Source of the DNA: Nematopogon swammerdamellus
Taxonomy: Eukaryota > Arthropoda > Insecta > Lepidoptera > Adelidae
NCBI GenBank assembly: GCA_946902875.1
Contig: OX336345.1
Coordinates: 17,577,395 to 17,641,394, forward strand
Reading direction: 5' to 3'
Length of the DNA: 64,000 nucleotides
Shown: one piece after another, positions 19,691 to 32,044 of the stretch
Numbering within the stretch: position 1 is the stretch's first letter
Layout: the number at the start of each line of letters is the position of its first letter
Notes under the pieces: model-generated
The model's input: the letters and a program-made list of their open reading frames with translations, nothing else
Told to the model about the DNA's origin: nothing
Databases searched by the model: none
Position numbers and translations under genes: made by a program

Positions 19691-21092
19691 ACACTAAAAC
19701 GCAATATAGGTAAAAAACTATTACGTTTTCACATAAATCCTAACCAACAACGTATCAATTAATCGATTAAAATTTTGTAAACGACCTAAATGGTAACCTC
19801 GCTCAAAATGAAGTTGTGCGTCGTTGTGAACAAAAAGCGTTAAATGTTTTGGCCGGTGTTGGTTTTATTGGGCCTACCTGAGCAGCTCCGGCCGTCTGTA
19901 ATCTTGTCCAACAACTACTGGTGCGGCCGTTCCCATAGAAATAAACAGTCAGAAATGTTATTGTGATGCATCAACAATTGGTCGAAATGCACTCCATTTT
20001 GCGGGCCAGAGAATATACATGAGTACCTATAATAAGTGTGTGAGAAATAGATATAATTATGAATTTGGAACTAGCTGAATGTCTTCGATCAGTTTATATA
20101 ATTAAATCAATTATAAAATTAGAAAAAAAAATCACACCTCATATTATCTAATAACGTAGTGATGAGGGAGATCTATGTATAACAGTCGGAGAAAAAATTG
20201 AGATATAATATATTTGCCTTAGGAAATGGAAATCATAATATTATTATGATTCGAATTATCGAAGACAAATAGTACACTTTATTTTCTACATATTATTATT
20301 TTATGCTCAGCCCCTATAAAAGATGGGGTGATATTACGAAAACGTTATTTTTAACAAATTATTACAAAAAAATCACAGATCATATTGCTCAAAACTATAT
20401 ATACCTACATGTTACTCCGATTTATGCCCTATATTTTCTGAAAACACCATCTGAATTAAGTCAGTAGTTTTTATGTGTTGCACGTACAAACAAAAATACT
20501 ACCAGACAGTCAAACACTTAAGAAATTACCTAAATGCATTCTATCTCTTATCCCTCGTCCTTCAAATTATGTTTTTGAAAATATTTTCACTGTACAGTAG
20601 TTTACAGTTTTATTATTATAATTAATTATTTGTTTTCACGTTTTCTTATACTAGTGTACATATTTATATTAATTCTATACAATTTTATTAATTTATTATT
20701 ATATTTTCTTTTTAACTACTCCAAAAGTTCATGCCTCTTCGAGGTATGAATTTCTTTCGGTCGTTCCAGACCACACCGGCTCGTTAGCAAGTGATAAGTT
20801 GATAACTCCGTGTTCTACAATAGTTTTATCTTATCCGATTTGTTTTCGGTGCTTCGGATAGGTTCGGGTTAGCATTTCCTGATTTATGACTAAAACAAAA
20901 CGGAGTTTTATTGCTTGTGACGAACGCGTGTTAAATACAAATCGTTGGGATTATTCAGCTGTGTATTTACTGCGTTATTAACTTAAAAGACATTTATCTT
21001 TTCTTTATCTTTAATACAAGGAGAATCATTGAACCGATTTTTATCAAGTTTTTAAAATTTGTTTCGTTTCTCCTCTTATAGTTAAAACTACC
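19691..21092. other. AT-rich intergenic DNA
   Basis: No gene, SINE or LINE tail seen. There are several poly-A and poly-T tracts. Confidence 0.5.
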
Positions 21093-21345
21093 CTTTGCCC
21101 GCGGCTTCGCTTGCAGTGGACTCGGTTTAATAGGAAATATGATAATAAACGATCGCTTCTTATGTAATTCTCTCTCTCCCGTCCATACTATACTTTCTCT
21201 GACACTGCTCAGCCATAAGGCTATTTAGCGTGATAGTATACAGCATAAAGTGAGCCTCAAGAAATGGTCTTCCCACTGGGGCAAACTGCATCAAAATCTG
21301 TTCAGTGGTTCCGGAGTTTACCTCAAGCATACATGCAGACACGTT
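21093..21345 (+). repeat. CCCGCGG-type repeat
   Basis: TTTGCCCGCGGCTTCGCTTGC opens it. A CTCTCTCTCCCGTCCATACT tract, AGCATAAAGTGAGCCTCAAG and TTCAGTGGTTCCGGAGTTTA follow. It is the same subfamily as 22027-22402 and 25112-25380. Confidence 0.75.
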
Positions 21346-21605
21346 CTCTTTTTTTTAAGAAAGTAGAGATAGAGATAAAATAGAAATACTTACGTAAATG
21401 CAATAACGAAGAGTAACACGAGAAAAAAACTAAAATAACTTAACTAATATGCATCAACATGGACAGAAACCAAGAGAAAAAAAGCGCTCTAAGGCGGACA
21501 TATCGATATTAGTAATTGCTTCCAGTTGACTTTTGAGAAGTAAGTTAAAAGAAGACAAGGTCAAAATCATGCAAATAGATCAATCATTCATAAGTTTATT
21601 TATAA

Positions 21606-21785
21606 TGTTTTTATGTGATCTGGCATTGGTCGATGACTCAAATGCTGCGACCAGCCTATATCACCTCCGAGAAGGTAGGTGCCATACCGGAGACTTCCCT
21701 TTCGATTGCTGTGTATTACCAGACTAGAGGAGAACACAGCCGAGGCTGCTAGTGTGGTGGTACCAACCCAGTCGGCTACAATTTG
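21606..21785 (-). repeat. S-SINE 3' half, diverged
   Basis: TTTTTATGTGATCTGGCATTG, ATCACCTCCGAGAAGGTAGG, ACTAGAGGAGAACACAGCCG and CCAACCCAGTCGGCTACAAT follow S-SINE order. The head is missing and a segment before GTGGTGGTACC is deleted. Confidence 0.8.
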
Positions 21786-22026
21786 ATCCCTTGTGAGTTA
21801 AGTTAGTTCTTGCTAGACAATTTTTTTTTTATTTCAGAGTAAAGTTAATGTGTAACGGTCAAAATTTGATTTAGAATTAAAATTGTTTAACTTAAAAAAC
21901 TCATCAAAATGGACTCGACAATATTGTTCAAATAGCTAACACACAGGTAGACATAAGAGGTAGTATTTATAACTATTAGATAAGATAGAGGCACATAGTA
22001 GATAGATAAACATCTCTACTTCTTAT

Positions 22027-22402
<376 letters not shown>

Positions 22403-22909
22403 ATCTCATTAAATCATAAAATACATTAGTCAAAAGACATAAAACATAAAAATAATGTTTACCTCAATAAAACACATAATTCAATGATCGTGATTATTAA
22501 GAGCGTGTCAATGAATACGTTTGATATCATAATATCCGGCTCCAAGGACCACATCGTTTATATGGTTACTTTTATAAATCATTTATTTAATCGCCACAAC
22601 TTATTATTAATTTGTGAATGGCACCTCGCGATGGGTGGCGGGAGGTTGCGGCGGAGGCAGGCGTTGCCTCGAGTGCCTCTCGTTAGTTGCCCCTTTTGAT
22701 CGGCGCCGCGAAAATATCGAGATCATTATGCACATAAGAGGCTGGTCCTTTTTCACCCGCGGCGCGGGCGCAGACGTTTGTGTGTGGTGGGCGCGACCGA
22801 ACTTATACATTTATATGTGCCTATAAATTTTTTGTTGTTAAATATATTTTTAGCTGAATTGAGATCGTGTTGTAGAACTAAAATACACTCGACACTCACA
22901 CAAGCGCAC

Positions 22910-23078
22910 TGGAGTTTATCGAAGCCATCGGAAAGTTACTAGTGGATAAGACCGGTGGCGTGGGCACCACTAGCGGGCTCCCTTTTCAGTTTATTTAGGT
23001 ATATATTTTGGAAAATTTTTTTTGTAATCTTCTTGTAATTTTTTGTGACGAATAAACATGTTCTTTCTTTCTTTCTTC
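22910..23078 (+). repeat. Probable LINE 3' end with (TTTC)n tail
   Basis: GGTGGCGTGGGCACCACTAG, then ACGAATAAACATGTTC and TTTCTTTCTTTC, look like the 3' untranslated end of a non-LTR element that terminates in a simple repeat. No coding part remains. Confidence 0.45.
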
Positions 23079-23402
23079 ATACGTCTCACGAGCTTGAAAA
23101 TGCAAACAAGAAACGCGATATGTGCAGATACTATAGCAGCCTCGGCTGTACTAGATGAGGACATATTTTATTCATAAGTTCGTTTTATTAAAATATTATT
23201 ATTATTATTTGTTCCATAAATATATATTGCTGCATAATTTTTCTCCTTGCCGCAACCTTCCGCTATCAATGAGCTAAATAAATGTGTACTATTTTATTTG
23301 AAATGCTGTAAACATCTTAAATATTGAACCACTGAATTTTATTTGAGGTTTGGGTTAGGAGCATTTTTCTTGAAAGAGTTTTATTAAATGAATTAAATCA
23401 AG

Positions 23403-23498
23403 TTTTTTTTTTTTTATGGAACCTGACACGGTTGGCTACATCACCTACAACATCCGTGATGTCAGCCAATAACACAGGGTGAACAAGGTGCCATGTAA
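23403..23498 (-). repeat. L-SINE 3' fragment
   Basis: TTTTTTTTTATGGAACCTGAC through ACATCCGTGATGTCAGCC to AAGGTGCCATG, then it stops: a 5'-truncated copy of about 96 bp. Confidence 0.85.
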
Positions 23499-24226
23499 AC
23501 TAAATATGTCTTTAGAAAAGTTTGCATTCCTGTAAATACAAAATTAACAATGTTAATTTGTTTCTTCAAAACTTGTAAATAGCATCCTCCAGCCAGTTAA
23601 TAATTATTTATGACCTATTTTTAATTAAGGTTTTTATAGTATATTAAGATAGTTTTAATTTTATATTGTTCATAATATAACTAATTTATTTCTATTATAA
23701 TAAAATAAGGATTATACAAATGATATTAAAGCTTACATTTAGCGAGCGTAAAATGATATAGGTACAACAATATATTAATCTGAAAAATACATATCAGGTC
23801 TATTAAACGCCGAATCATCCATCACGGTTCGATTTAGAGAACGCAGACATATTTTCAAAAATCTATACACGCTCGAACGCGAACCGCCGAATATCACCGC
23901 ACCCCTTCACAAAGACAGGATTTATGGCGTGAATGTATGGGAGGTCAAATAAAAGGAATTTGTGCCCTTTACAATAAGTTTGGATCTGGCGCCACGATGG
24001 CGTCAGCTATCGATGCTTATATGCCAAATGTTTTCATAAATACAGACACCCGTATTATGGAACACTATTACCACAGATGAGATATTTGCTAATACTGTGC
24101 CCGCTCAGGAGTTACGTGTTAGAAATTGTTGATGAGATATTATTTTGAGAATTCTGATTGTCGTTAGGAAACAATGAAATTGCGTGATTTGCGAATTAGA
24201 AAATTGGGCCTGAACATGTACCTAAA
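23499..24226. other. Intergenic DNA, nothing recognised
   Basis: AT-rich with a more GC-rich patch near 23860-24010. No supported frame. Confidence 0.45.
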
Positions 24227-24272
24227 GTTACTCTGTTTACTCCGATTGTCGGGATACAGCGTGTGTGATATT
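24227..24272 (+). repeat. H1-TATG repeat, 3' end only
   Basis: TTACTCTGTTTACTCCGATTG followed by TCGGGATACAGCGTGTGTG. Confidence 0.75.
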
Positions 24273-24376
24273 ATGTAGGTCTGTAAAATAAAGCTTGAAG
24301 GACCCGGCAAAGGCGCATAAAGATTGCACTTATTCTGACAGTATTGATTTTTTTTTTTTTTGTTTTTTTTTTATGT

Positions 24377-24576
24377 TCTAATCTTACTTGGTGGTAGGGT
24401 TTAAACCGCCCGGGTTGGTACCACCGCACTGAATGAAACATCGGTCTAAACGGCTATGTAAATAGTTTGTGTTTTCCGACCAGTTCAGTGTAGCCGGCAC
24501 GATCAAAGGGGGAAGCACTGACATGGCACCTAGTTCACCCGGTGTAGCCAAGGGTGTCAGAATCCATAAAAAAAAA
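24377..24576 (+). repeat. L-SINE 5'-truncated, tail-to-tail partner
   Basis: Central domain and body from CTTACTTGGTGGTAGGG to AATCCATAAAAAAAAA. About 40 bp of the body (the GTTATGGGCTGACATCACGG part) is deleted before the tail. Confidence 0.88.
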
Positions 24577-24578
24577 TG

Positions 24579-24771
24579 TTTTTTTTTATGGATTCTGACA
24601 CGGTCGGCTACATCACCTACAACATCCGTGATGTCAGCACATAACACCGGGTGAACGTGGTGCTACGTCAGTGCTTCCCTTCGGTCGTGCCGGCTACACT
24701 GAACTGGACGAAAACACAAACTATTTACATAGCCGTTTCGACCGACCTTACATTCAGTGCAGTGGTACCAA
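24579..24771 (-). repeat. L-SINE 5'-truncated, tail-to-tail partner
   Basis: Starts with the T run two bases after the A run of 24377-24576. Both share the variant tail GTCAGAATCCATAAA instead of GTCAGTTTCCATAAA. Confidence 0.88.
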
Positions 24772-25111
24772 CAATGATATATCGAAGTAAACTTATTAAA
24801 TAATTCATTTTACTCGAAACGGCCTTTCAATCCACTTGTGAAATGGGCTCGTACACTATTAAACTATTCAATGTCTTCTATCGTTTAATATATTCCTGGA
24901 TTTTGTTGACTAATACCGAGAAACATCGGACAATTGGATTTTTTTTTTCGAAAACTGGCTCACTTTACAATTTATTATTAAAGACCAGACTGAATTTATT
25001 TTTCTCTTTATTTCATGTACATATTCCAGAATAGCCATCCTTTGATGTGCCAGAAAACGTCAGGAAAAACCTCGTGTGAATTTATTGAGTAGCTCTCGAC
25101 TTATAAGCTGA

Positions 25112-25380
25112 GCTTTTACCCGCGGCTTCGCTCGCGGTAGACTCGGTTTGATAGCAAATCCGATTTAAACGCAAAATTTGCGTTTTAATATGATTTAATA
25201 TGAAAAGAATCAATCGCTTCTCTTATATTCTCTCCCTCTCCCGTCCATACTATACTTTCTTTGATACTGCTCAGCCCTAAGGACGTGATGAATAATGATG
25301 AAGAATTACTCTTTCCATTGGTGCAAACCGCATAAATATATGTTGAGTGGTTTCGGAGTTAGAGATATAGAGCCCACGAT
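25112..25380 (+). repeat. CCCGCGG-type repeat
   Basis: TTTTACCCGCGGCTTCGCTCG, ATTCTCTCCCTCTCCCGTCC and GAGTGGTTTCGGAGTTAG. It is preceded by a ~75-bp stretch (25034-25107) that recurs at 44193-44266. Confidence 0.75.
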
Positions 25381-25620
25381 GGCAAGCGCATAGGTATACT
25401 CTGCGCTATGTTGTTCAAATCAAATCAAATCAAATAATAATGTATTGTGCTTAAACTCGTACACGAGGTACCCAGTACTTAATGCCTATGCCATTTTTCG
25501 CCAGTCTACCCTTTTTAACATGTCCATAACAGAGTAGGTGAAGTGCAAAACATAGTCATTACTCATTATAAACGAATATAAAAAGTAATAATATAAAAAA
25601 TATATATATATATAATTATT

Positions 25621-25705
25621 TGTGCTGTAATTTAAAAAAGAGCTTGAAGCTCAACACCGACTACTCTGCTTACTCCGATTGTCGGGATACAGCACATGTT
25701 GGAGT
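25621..25705 (+). repeat. H1-TATG repeat, 3' fragment
   Basis: GCTGTAATTTAAAAAAGAGC, CTCAACACCGACTACTCTGC and CCGATTGTCGGGATACAGC. Confidence 0.78.
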
Positions 25706-25759
25706 ACAGATTTAGTTAGGGTTAATATTTAAATGGTTGTATACATGCATACGTAGGCA

Positions 25760-25901
25760 CCTACAGATTTACGTGGAATGCGAATCACGGTCAGTCTCAA
25801 CGGTCGAAGGGTCACCCATCCAAGTTCTGACCGCGCCCAGACGTGCTTAAGATTACGAACGTTGCCTGATCGATCGCACGACTGAGCTACCGAGGCTGCC
25901 A
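25760..25901 (-). repeat. L-SINE head H2 alone
   Basis: The minus strand reads GGCAGCCTCGGTAGCTCAG, then TTAAGCACGTCTGGGCGCGG, ACTTGGATGGGTGACC and box B GTGATTCGCATTCCACG. It stops at CTGTAGG of the central domain. A promoter-only fragment like this is unusual, since retroposition normally loses 5' ends. Confidence 0.8.
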
Positions 25902-26221
25902 TGTCCAATGTACAGTATCAAATAACATTTAAATATTACCAACTTTCAACCTGTGTAAATTTTAAATCAATAACGGCATGAATAACGATTGGGTTGGCAC
26001 CACCCGCCGACCGGGATTCATTGTTTTATTTCTTCTCATATTAGGTGCGCGACACGATTTCATAGTTTTATTGTAGTAAATTTTTATTTTGGGCAAACAA
26101 AGGGGACGCATTCTCAAGAGGCTTCGCCGCTCGAGCTCCATTCATAACGACAGTGGCGATCTATTGAAACCCGGCGCGGCGGTGCGGCGGCGTGTAGTAC
26201 TACTGTGGACATGGCAACTTT

Positions 26222-26345
26222 GGTATAAGTACATACATACATTCATACATACATACATAGTACATACATACATACATACCACACGCAGTATTCCGTTAAT
26301 GGGGGTACTGCTCTTTTAAATTACAGCACAACACCGATCACCATA
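26222..26345 (-). repeat. H1-TATG repeat, 3' fragment with long (CATA)n
   Basis: About 60 bp of CATA-type repeat, then CACACGCAGTATTCCG and TTACAGCACAACACCGATCACC. Confidence 0.8.
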
Positions 26346-26384
26346 TTTAGCAAAGTACACAACAAAATACATATTAAATACTAG

Positions 26385-26625
26385 CTTTTGCCCGCGGTTT
26401 CGCTCTCGTGAAATTCGTATTTAAAAAGAAGTAAGTAAGTAAGCCCGCTACCGTAACTTTATTTCGGCGCTCCTGACAATTCGGTTTGTATGAGAGCCAC
26501 ATCTTATCGTAATCGGAACTAAATTTTATTTAGCCTATCCTGTGTCACGTATAGTTAAATGTGCTTGTACTAAGTTTCGACAAATTCGGATGGTCGGTTT
26601 AGGAGTTAGGGAGAAACATACAGAA
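26385..26625 (+). repeat. CCCGCGG-type repeat, other subfamily
   Basis: GCTTTTGCCCGCGGTTTCGC near the start and GGTCGGTTTAGGAGTTAGG near the end. The middle differs from the 21-, 22- and 25-kb copies. Confidence 0.6.
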
Positions 26626-26739
26626 GACATTTCTAAAAATCGTCAATTTAGTTAGTATCATACAGTGAGTCTACAAACTCAGTATGTCACAAAGCAAAGT
26701 AACTTACTCCGTGACCATTCCTTACAGATTTATTATTAG

Positions 26740-27010
26740 TATTGATAAAAACACATAAAGCTAAATATCAAAATAAAATATAAACCTATAACCTATACAA
26801 AACCTAATAAGCCGGGAGGAACCGGATCCTCCTTCCTCCTCCGGAGGAAACTGAGAAACTTGGGACACGGAAGAAGGAGATGAGGTTTAGGATTTGAGGA
26901 GTAAAAAAGCAAGAGCACTCTGAATGTGTGTTAATAGTGAGAGAGTTTAAGATTAGCGCAAGACAGTTAAAATAACTATTAGTTCAAAGAGAGACCAGAA
27001 CAACAAATGA
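26740..27010 (-). repeat. LINE-like 3' region shared with 33.7 and 40.1 kb
   Basis: The minus strand CTTATTAGGTTTTGTATAGG matches the 3' untranslated part of the LINE tail at 33714. The adjacent ACCTCATCTCCTTC...CACATTCAGAGTGCTC matches 40090-40180 on the plus strand. I read it as a decayed element and cannot name it. Confidence 0.45.
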
Positions 27011-27484
27011 TGAATCCCTATAAAATTATTGGATCAAAAGTCTTGGTCTCGTCGCATCCATATTTCGAACGACCCCAGTGTAAAGGCCCACACGCGAGAC
27101 GGTCGCCTGTGAAAACGGCCACGGATTCTGAGCGACAAATCTTTTGAAAACCTTGTCCTTGGAAGCGAAATCTACAACTCGCATTCATTGCTACGGCAGC
27201 GAGGTGTACGTAGTTAGCACCTCACAAACTTCTAGCCATTGACAAACATCTTTATTCTCATGCTTGGACACTTTTTAAAATGTTATCTTTTGACAATAAT
27301 TGCAAAGTAAGATTTTAAAAAAGTGTAAATCTTAAATTGTTCTCGGGATTTTAAAATACGAGTATAATCTGCTTTTATCTTGAAAGAATAACTTGCACCT
27401 AAATATTATAACTGTAAAATTGTATTATTAAAAAATATGTTTATATTTTTATTGATAATTAAATTAAATTAACAATATTATACA

Positions 27485-27873
27485 ATTTTGATACCTACAG
27501 GGAGAGTATTTATTAAACAACCAAAAAATTAAGATACAATAAAAATTAAACTAATTATCTAAGCTAAACTAATATAAAATATAACTAAGTTAAAAACTAA
27601 AATTAACCTAAAATTAAAACTAACCTAAAAAATATAAAATATTTCGTCCAGCCCGTCCTCCGTGTCCTGTCCGCGAAGCGAGCCCATTACACCTGCTGCA
27701 TTCCCACGCTGGATCGCCAGGCTGACTCTCTGCCTGAAGTATTCACCAGCGCGTTTGTCATTTGCTTTTTCTATTAATTTTTTTGATAAGTTGCCAATAA
27801 ATTTCTTTGTATCGCCGCACCACGGACCAAAAGTCTCGACAGCGAATGCGATGAAGTGGTAGTTCGCCTTCAC
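27485..27873 (-). pseudogene. LINE C-terminal tail, copy 1
   Basis: The last ~80 codons of a larger protein, with AVETFGPWCGDTKKFIGNL and EYFRQRVSLAIQRGNAAG, then a short acidic end and a stop at 27625. An A/T-rich 3' untranslated region with AATAAATAC follows down to about 27485. Three more loci (33579, 42545, 57001) end with the same FxRQRxxxAIQRGNAA motif. I associate such tails with invertebrate non-LTR retrotransposon polyproteins but cannot name the clade. 5' truncation at different points in each copy supports retroposition. Confidence 0.6.
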
Positions 27874-30260
27874 TGACGAGTACTTTGTGTGCTTTAGCCG
27901 CGCAGCTGTTTCTGCGGCCGCACCAGCTGATACCTACATAATATTAGGAACGCGTAGCTGTGTATCTAAAAATTATTATATGTCTTCTACGTATATTACT
28001 ATAATCAATCATAAAAATCAAAACAGAACAAAATCAAGACAGTCAGTTTTTTTATTCCTTTCAAAATTTTCAATTTATTTATACTCTTTAAATACAATAA
28101 ATAGAACTAAAATTATCTGTCAAAATAGTATAAAATGCAAAATCGAATTCACCCATCGTTCCACCGCGTCATGTAATTATTAAATAGCCAGGTTTATCAG
28201 CAACCAGACACAAAACATAACGCCTCCAGCGCGACACCTATTCACCGCGCGCGCTACACAAAGCCGTTTATGATTTTTCAAAGATTTCGAGCGTTGAAAA
28301 AAAAAACAATTTATGACCACTTCACTCCCGCTGTAACCATTCAAACCCCAATAATTGTATATTCTTTTACGGTAGTGTTGCGCCGTTTATTTTGTGAAGC
28401 CGATGAAGGCAACACCGGGAGAGAAAAAAAAAACGCATTCAACTAAAATCACAGGCGCCCTTAATCACCGCTATTGAGACCTATCGCGGCATCGAACTCA
28501 CCTCGAGTACCGCGACAAAATAGTCTTTCACAATATTAGCGTAAGGGATGTATTTGTTTGAAATTTGTCACGCAGTTATGCGCCTTTTGTCGTCGCGCGA
28601 GGCGCGAGCGGATGCTCGTGTCAAACGCTTTGGTATTTTGAGTTTGTTTTGAAAATTCTTTTATCTGATATATTATTTGCTCTTTTCTTTGTCAGAGGCT
28701 CCACACGGTTGTTCATCTGCCTATTTCATGGTTCGATTTGTGTGACGCGCCTTTGGACGCGCCGCCGCCCCTCGCGGTAAGCGTACTCGTGATAATTTAG
28801 ATGTCAAATAGGTCGACTCTTCGTCGTCTCTGTATCTCAGTGCGTCACCTTAATACATTTCACGGTCCCTTCGAATTATTTACGACTCGGAGTCATGAGC
28901 GATGGAACTCGCGGGGAGCTTTGATGCAGAAAAATGGAAACTCTCAGGTGGCATTTTTGGCAGCCCGCTTTTTGTCAGTCGCAGAAATGATTGTATTATC
29001 ACTAAATTCTTAAACTTATTTACTGCGTTATTTTCACAATGCATAGCACGAATACATTTTTGTGAGGATAAATTAATGAGAAAAATAAATGTAAGTACAC
29101 AATACTGGTAAAACATTATACATATTTACCTAATGATTATTTAATTTTAATGATTAAATAAACTTAACACAGCTATTAATACAGACATTATTTACAAACT
29201 AAATATATATAATATATAAATATATTTAAGTGTTATTAATAAAATAATATGGTTTTGCATTTTAAATTTGAACAACTTCTACTTACTAAATGATAAAAAC
29301 AAGATAAAATTATCTATATGTATATGCAACATATACATGTTTTCCTAAACAATTCTATTAATTCCTCATAATTTTTTATACCACACGAGATATTTTTGTT
29401 CAATTTAAGAAACTAAGATTTCATGAAGAAAGTAAACGTTTCATATTGCCATCACTCCTGTTGGATGGAATTGCCTAAGTAAAGACATCAATGCACATTG
29501 GTTACTGCGAGTTTCACGATCTTGGCGATTGGAGATTATCGGTGACATATGTACATGCAAAAATATGATCCTTTTTTTGTCGTAGATTTTTTATAAATTA
29601 TATTTACACTTTGTTAAAAGTTAATGTTTATTAAAATATAGGTAGATAACTATTTCAATACATTATATGGTTTTCTCACTTGAGAGTATGATATAGTATT
29701 CAAAATCGATTTATTTAAGTTTCAGATACCTAGTGTTTTGTAATCCTTTCTTGGTGATTGCCTAAATGAAATTACAAAATATCTCACGTATTATAGTGTC
29801 ATTCTAAGTCTACGAGTGAGTCAATACGCGTGTTACGAGCCATTTTATGCAAATTATGTGCATCTACAGATTGCGTTGGCGATGAAGTAAATTATATGCA
29901 ATTTATAATGTTTTTTTCAAATCAAAATTAGTTTATTAAAGTTTTACATACAAGTTTTTTCGTCACTGCTTCATGAAACATGTCGTAGAGAAGCAAAACT
30001 GTTATATACATAGCATAGCATAACTAGCAGAGATGACAGTAATGTTCTTTTAAATTCCCTGTCATGAAGTATAGCGTTAAACCCATAGAGCATTCCAGTT
30101 GGTTAGAAGGGAAAAAGAGGCGCGGTCGGGACGCTGCAAGTGAGTACCGGTAGACTTACTTCATACTGTCACTCTCCGTACTTCCGCTTCTTACAATACA
30201 AAATTTTCAAATCCCATTTGATTCCATCAATCATATGTTTTCTAACTCGTAATGTTTCCA
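27874..30260. other. Long stretch without recognised elements
   Basis: Contains a CpG-rich patch at 28180-28270 and 28560-28790 that could belong to an unseen promoter, and then very AT-rich DNA to 30.1 kb. Frames 27887-28183, 28565-29116 and others lack motifs. I see no repeat family of the window here. Confidence 0.4.
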
Positions 30261-30570
30261 TTTTTTTATGGAAACTGACACGGTTGGCTTCCTCACCTAC
30301 AACATCCGTGATGTCAGCCCATAACACCGGGTGAACTAGGTGCCGAGTCAGTGCTTCCCTTCATTTCATGTCGGCTACACTGAACTGGACGGAAAACACA
30401 ACTATTTACATAGCCGTTTCGACCGACGTTTCATTCAGTGCAGTGGTAACAAACCGGGCGGGATAAACCCTATCACCTAGTTAGGTAAAAAGGAAAGGGA
30501 CCTACAGTTTTACGTGGAATCCGAACCACGGTCAGCCTCCAACGGTCGAGCGGTCACCCATCCAAGTTCC
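30261..30570 (-). mobile_element. L-SINE, truncated inside head H2
   Basis: Tail TTTTTTTATGGAAACTGACAC, complete body and central domain, box B (ATCCGAACCACGG) and GTCACCCATCCAAGTTCC, where homology stops in the 5S-like box C. Confidence 0.88.
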
Positions 30571-31254
30571 ATGTGTATTATAGTTTGTATAGAAAATGCT
30601 TTATGTGATAGGTACATGTACGTAACTAATAATATTTTAATTTTATAAGTATACCTATTATTATTTCATATTTTATTTGTTTTCAATCTTATTCATTTTA
30701 TTTTTCGCACTACCATCTACCCAACTCACAATCCCAGGCATGACATGCATGGTGTGCAAGAATGTCTTTAGGCTTTAAGTCCGCCTTTTGTGATTTTTTT
30801 TGTGCAAACCAGTACTTAAATTTTCATTTCTACTACGCACGAGATCGCACGACTCGTAACATGTTCGAATAGACTACTTCTATCGCAGTACAGACTAAAA
30901 TATCGTAAGTATAAGTACATAAGTAACATTTCGTAAGGTTCAGTAGTACGGCCGGTCCATGGCCCTTCTAGACACTCCTTACTCCGTGCCCAATAGCGCC
31001 ACGCGTTCCCAATCACCGAGATCTTGCAGTTGTACACCGTGTTTTGCACGCATGCGCGCTTTGAGACAAACGCAGCTGCCCCAGGTTCTAATGCGCTTGC
31101 GGCGGCGGCGGAATTGTCCGCTTCTACTGGTCGTCTCAATGATCTTGTCACTTCAGGTTTGTGGGTTGTTTTTAAGGCACCATATTCACTCAGGTTAAGG
31201 CTGGAATGATGCTATGTAGATGAGATGACGCGAGGTTAAGTTTAATTTTAAGTT

Positions 31255-31521
31255 TCCGATTCTACGTTAAACTGCAGATCCCTTCTTACCTTACTAGGTG
31301 GTAGGGTTTATACTGCGCGGGTTGGTACCACCGCACTGAATGAAACGTCGGTGGAAACGGCTAGTAAATAGGTTGTGCTTTCACCCTCCGCCCAGTTCAG
31401 TTTAGTCGACATGAAATGAAGGGAAACACTGACATGGCACCTAGTTCACCCGGTGTTATGGGCTGACATCACGGATGTTGTAGATGATGTAGCCAACCGT
31501 GTCAGTTTCGATAAAAAAAAA
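31255..31521 (+). mobile_element. L-SINE, 5'-truncated at box B
   Basis: Starts TCCGATTCTACGTTAAACTGC, keeps the central domain and body, and ends GTTTCGATAAAAAAAAA. Confidence 0.87.
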
Positions 31522-31734
31522 GTCTTAACATGAACAAGGTACAATTGATGAATATGAAATGTCAGGTATATTCGCATCACATTTTTGGTTGAAATAACAT
31601 TAACTTAGCTTGATAGAATAGAATCGCGAAAATCGGTCAATTTGTTTAGATTTCTTTTTTGTTATTTCTACTAATTGGCCTTCATTAAAATGCCAAGAAA
31701 TACATAATTACATTAGCATTGTGCTTATAAATGG

Positions 31735-32003
31735 TTTTTTTTAAGGAAACTGACACGGATGGCTACATCACCTACAAGATCCGTGATGTCAGCCCATAAC
31801 ACCGGTGAACTTGGTGCCACGTCAGTGCCGGCTACACTGAACTGGACACTGAAAACACAAACTATTTACATAGCCGTTTCGACCGACCTTTCATTCAGTG
31901 TCGTGGTATCAACCCGGGCGGGTTAAACCCTACCACCTAGTAATATAAGAAGGGAGTCATAACCCTTAGTCTCCTTTTACGACATACACGAGGAGAGATG
32001 CAT
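31735..32003 (-). mobile_element. L-SINE, H1-only form, truncated in H1
   Basis: Body, TATAAGAAGGGAGTCATAAC and CTTTTACGACATACACGAGG are present. Homology ends at GAGAGATGCA, before the GTGTGGGG part. A small deletion lies in CAGTG[...]CCGGCTAC. Confidence 0.85.
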
Positions 32004-32044
32004 CCATGATTATTGTTACAAAGATTTGTCACAACCTTCGAAGT

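Noticed and set aside
30816..31151. 111-codon minus-strand frame
   Set aside because: A plus-strand frame overlaps it, the alanine run comes from a GGC repeat, and no motif is present.
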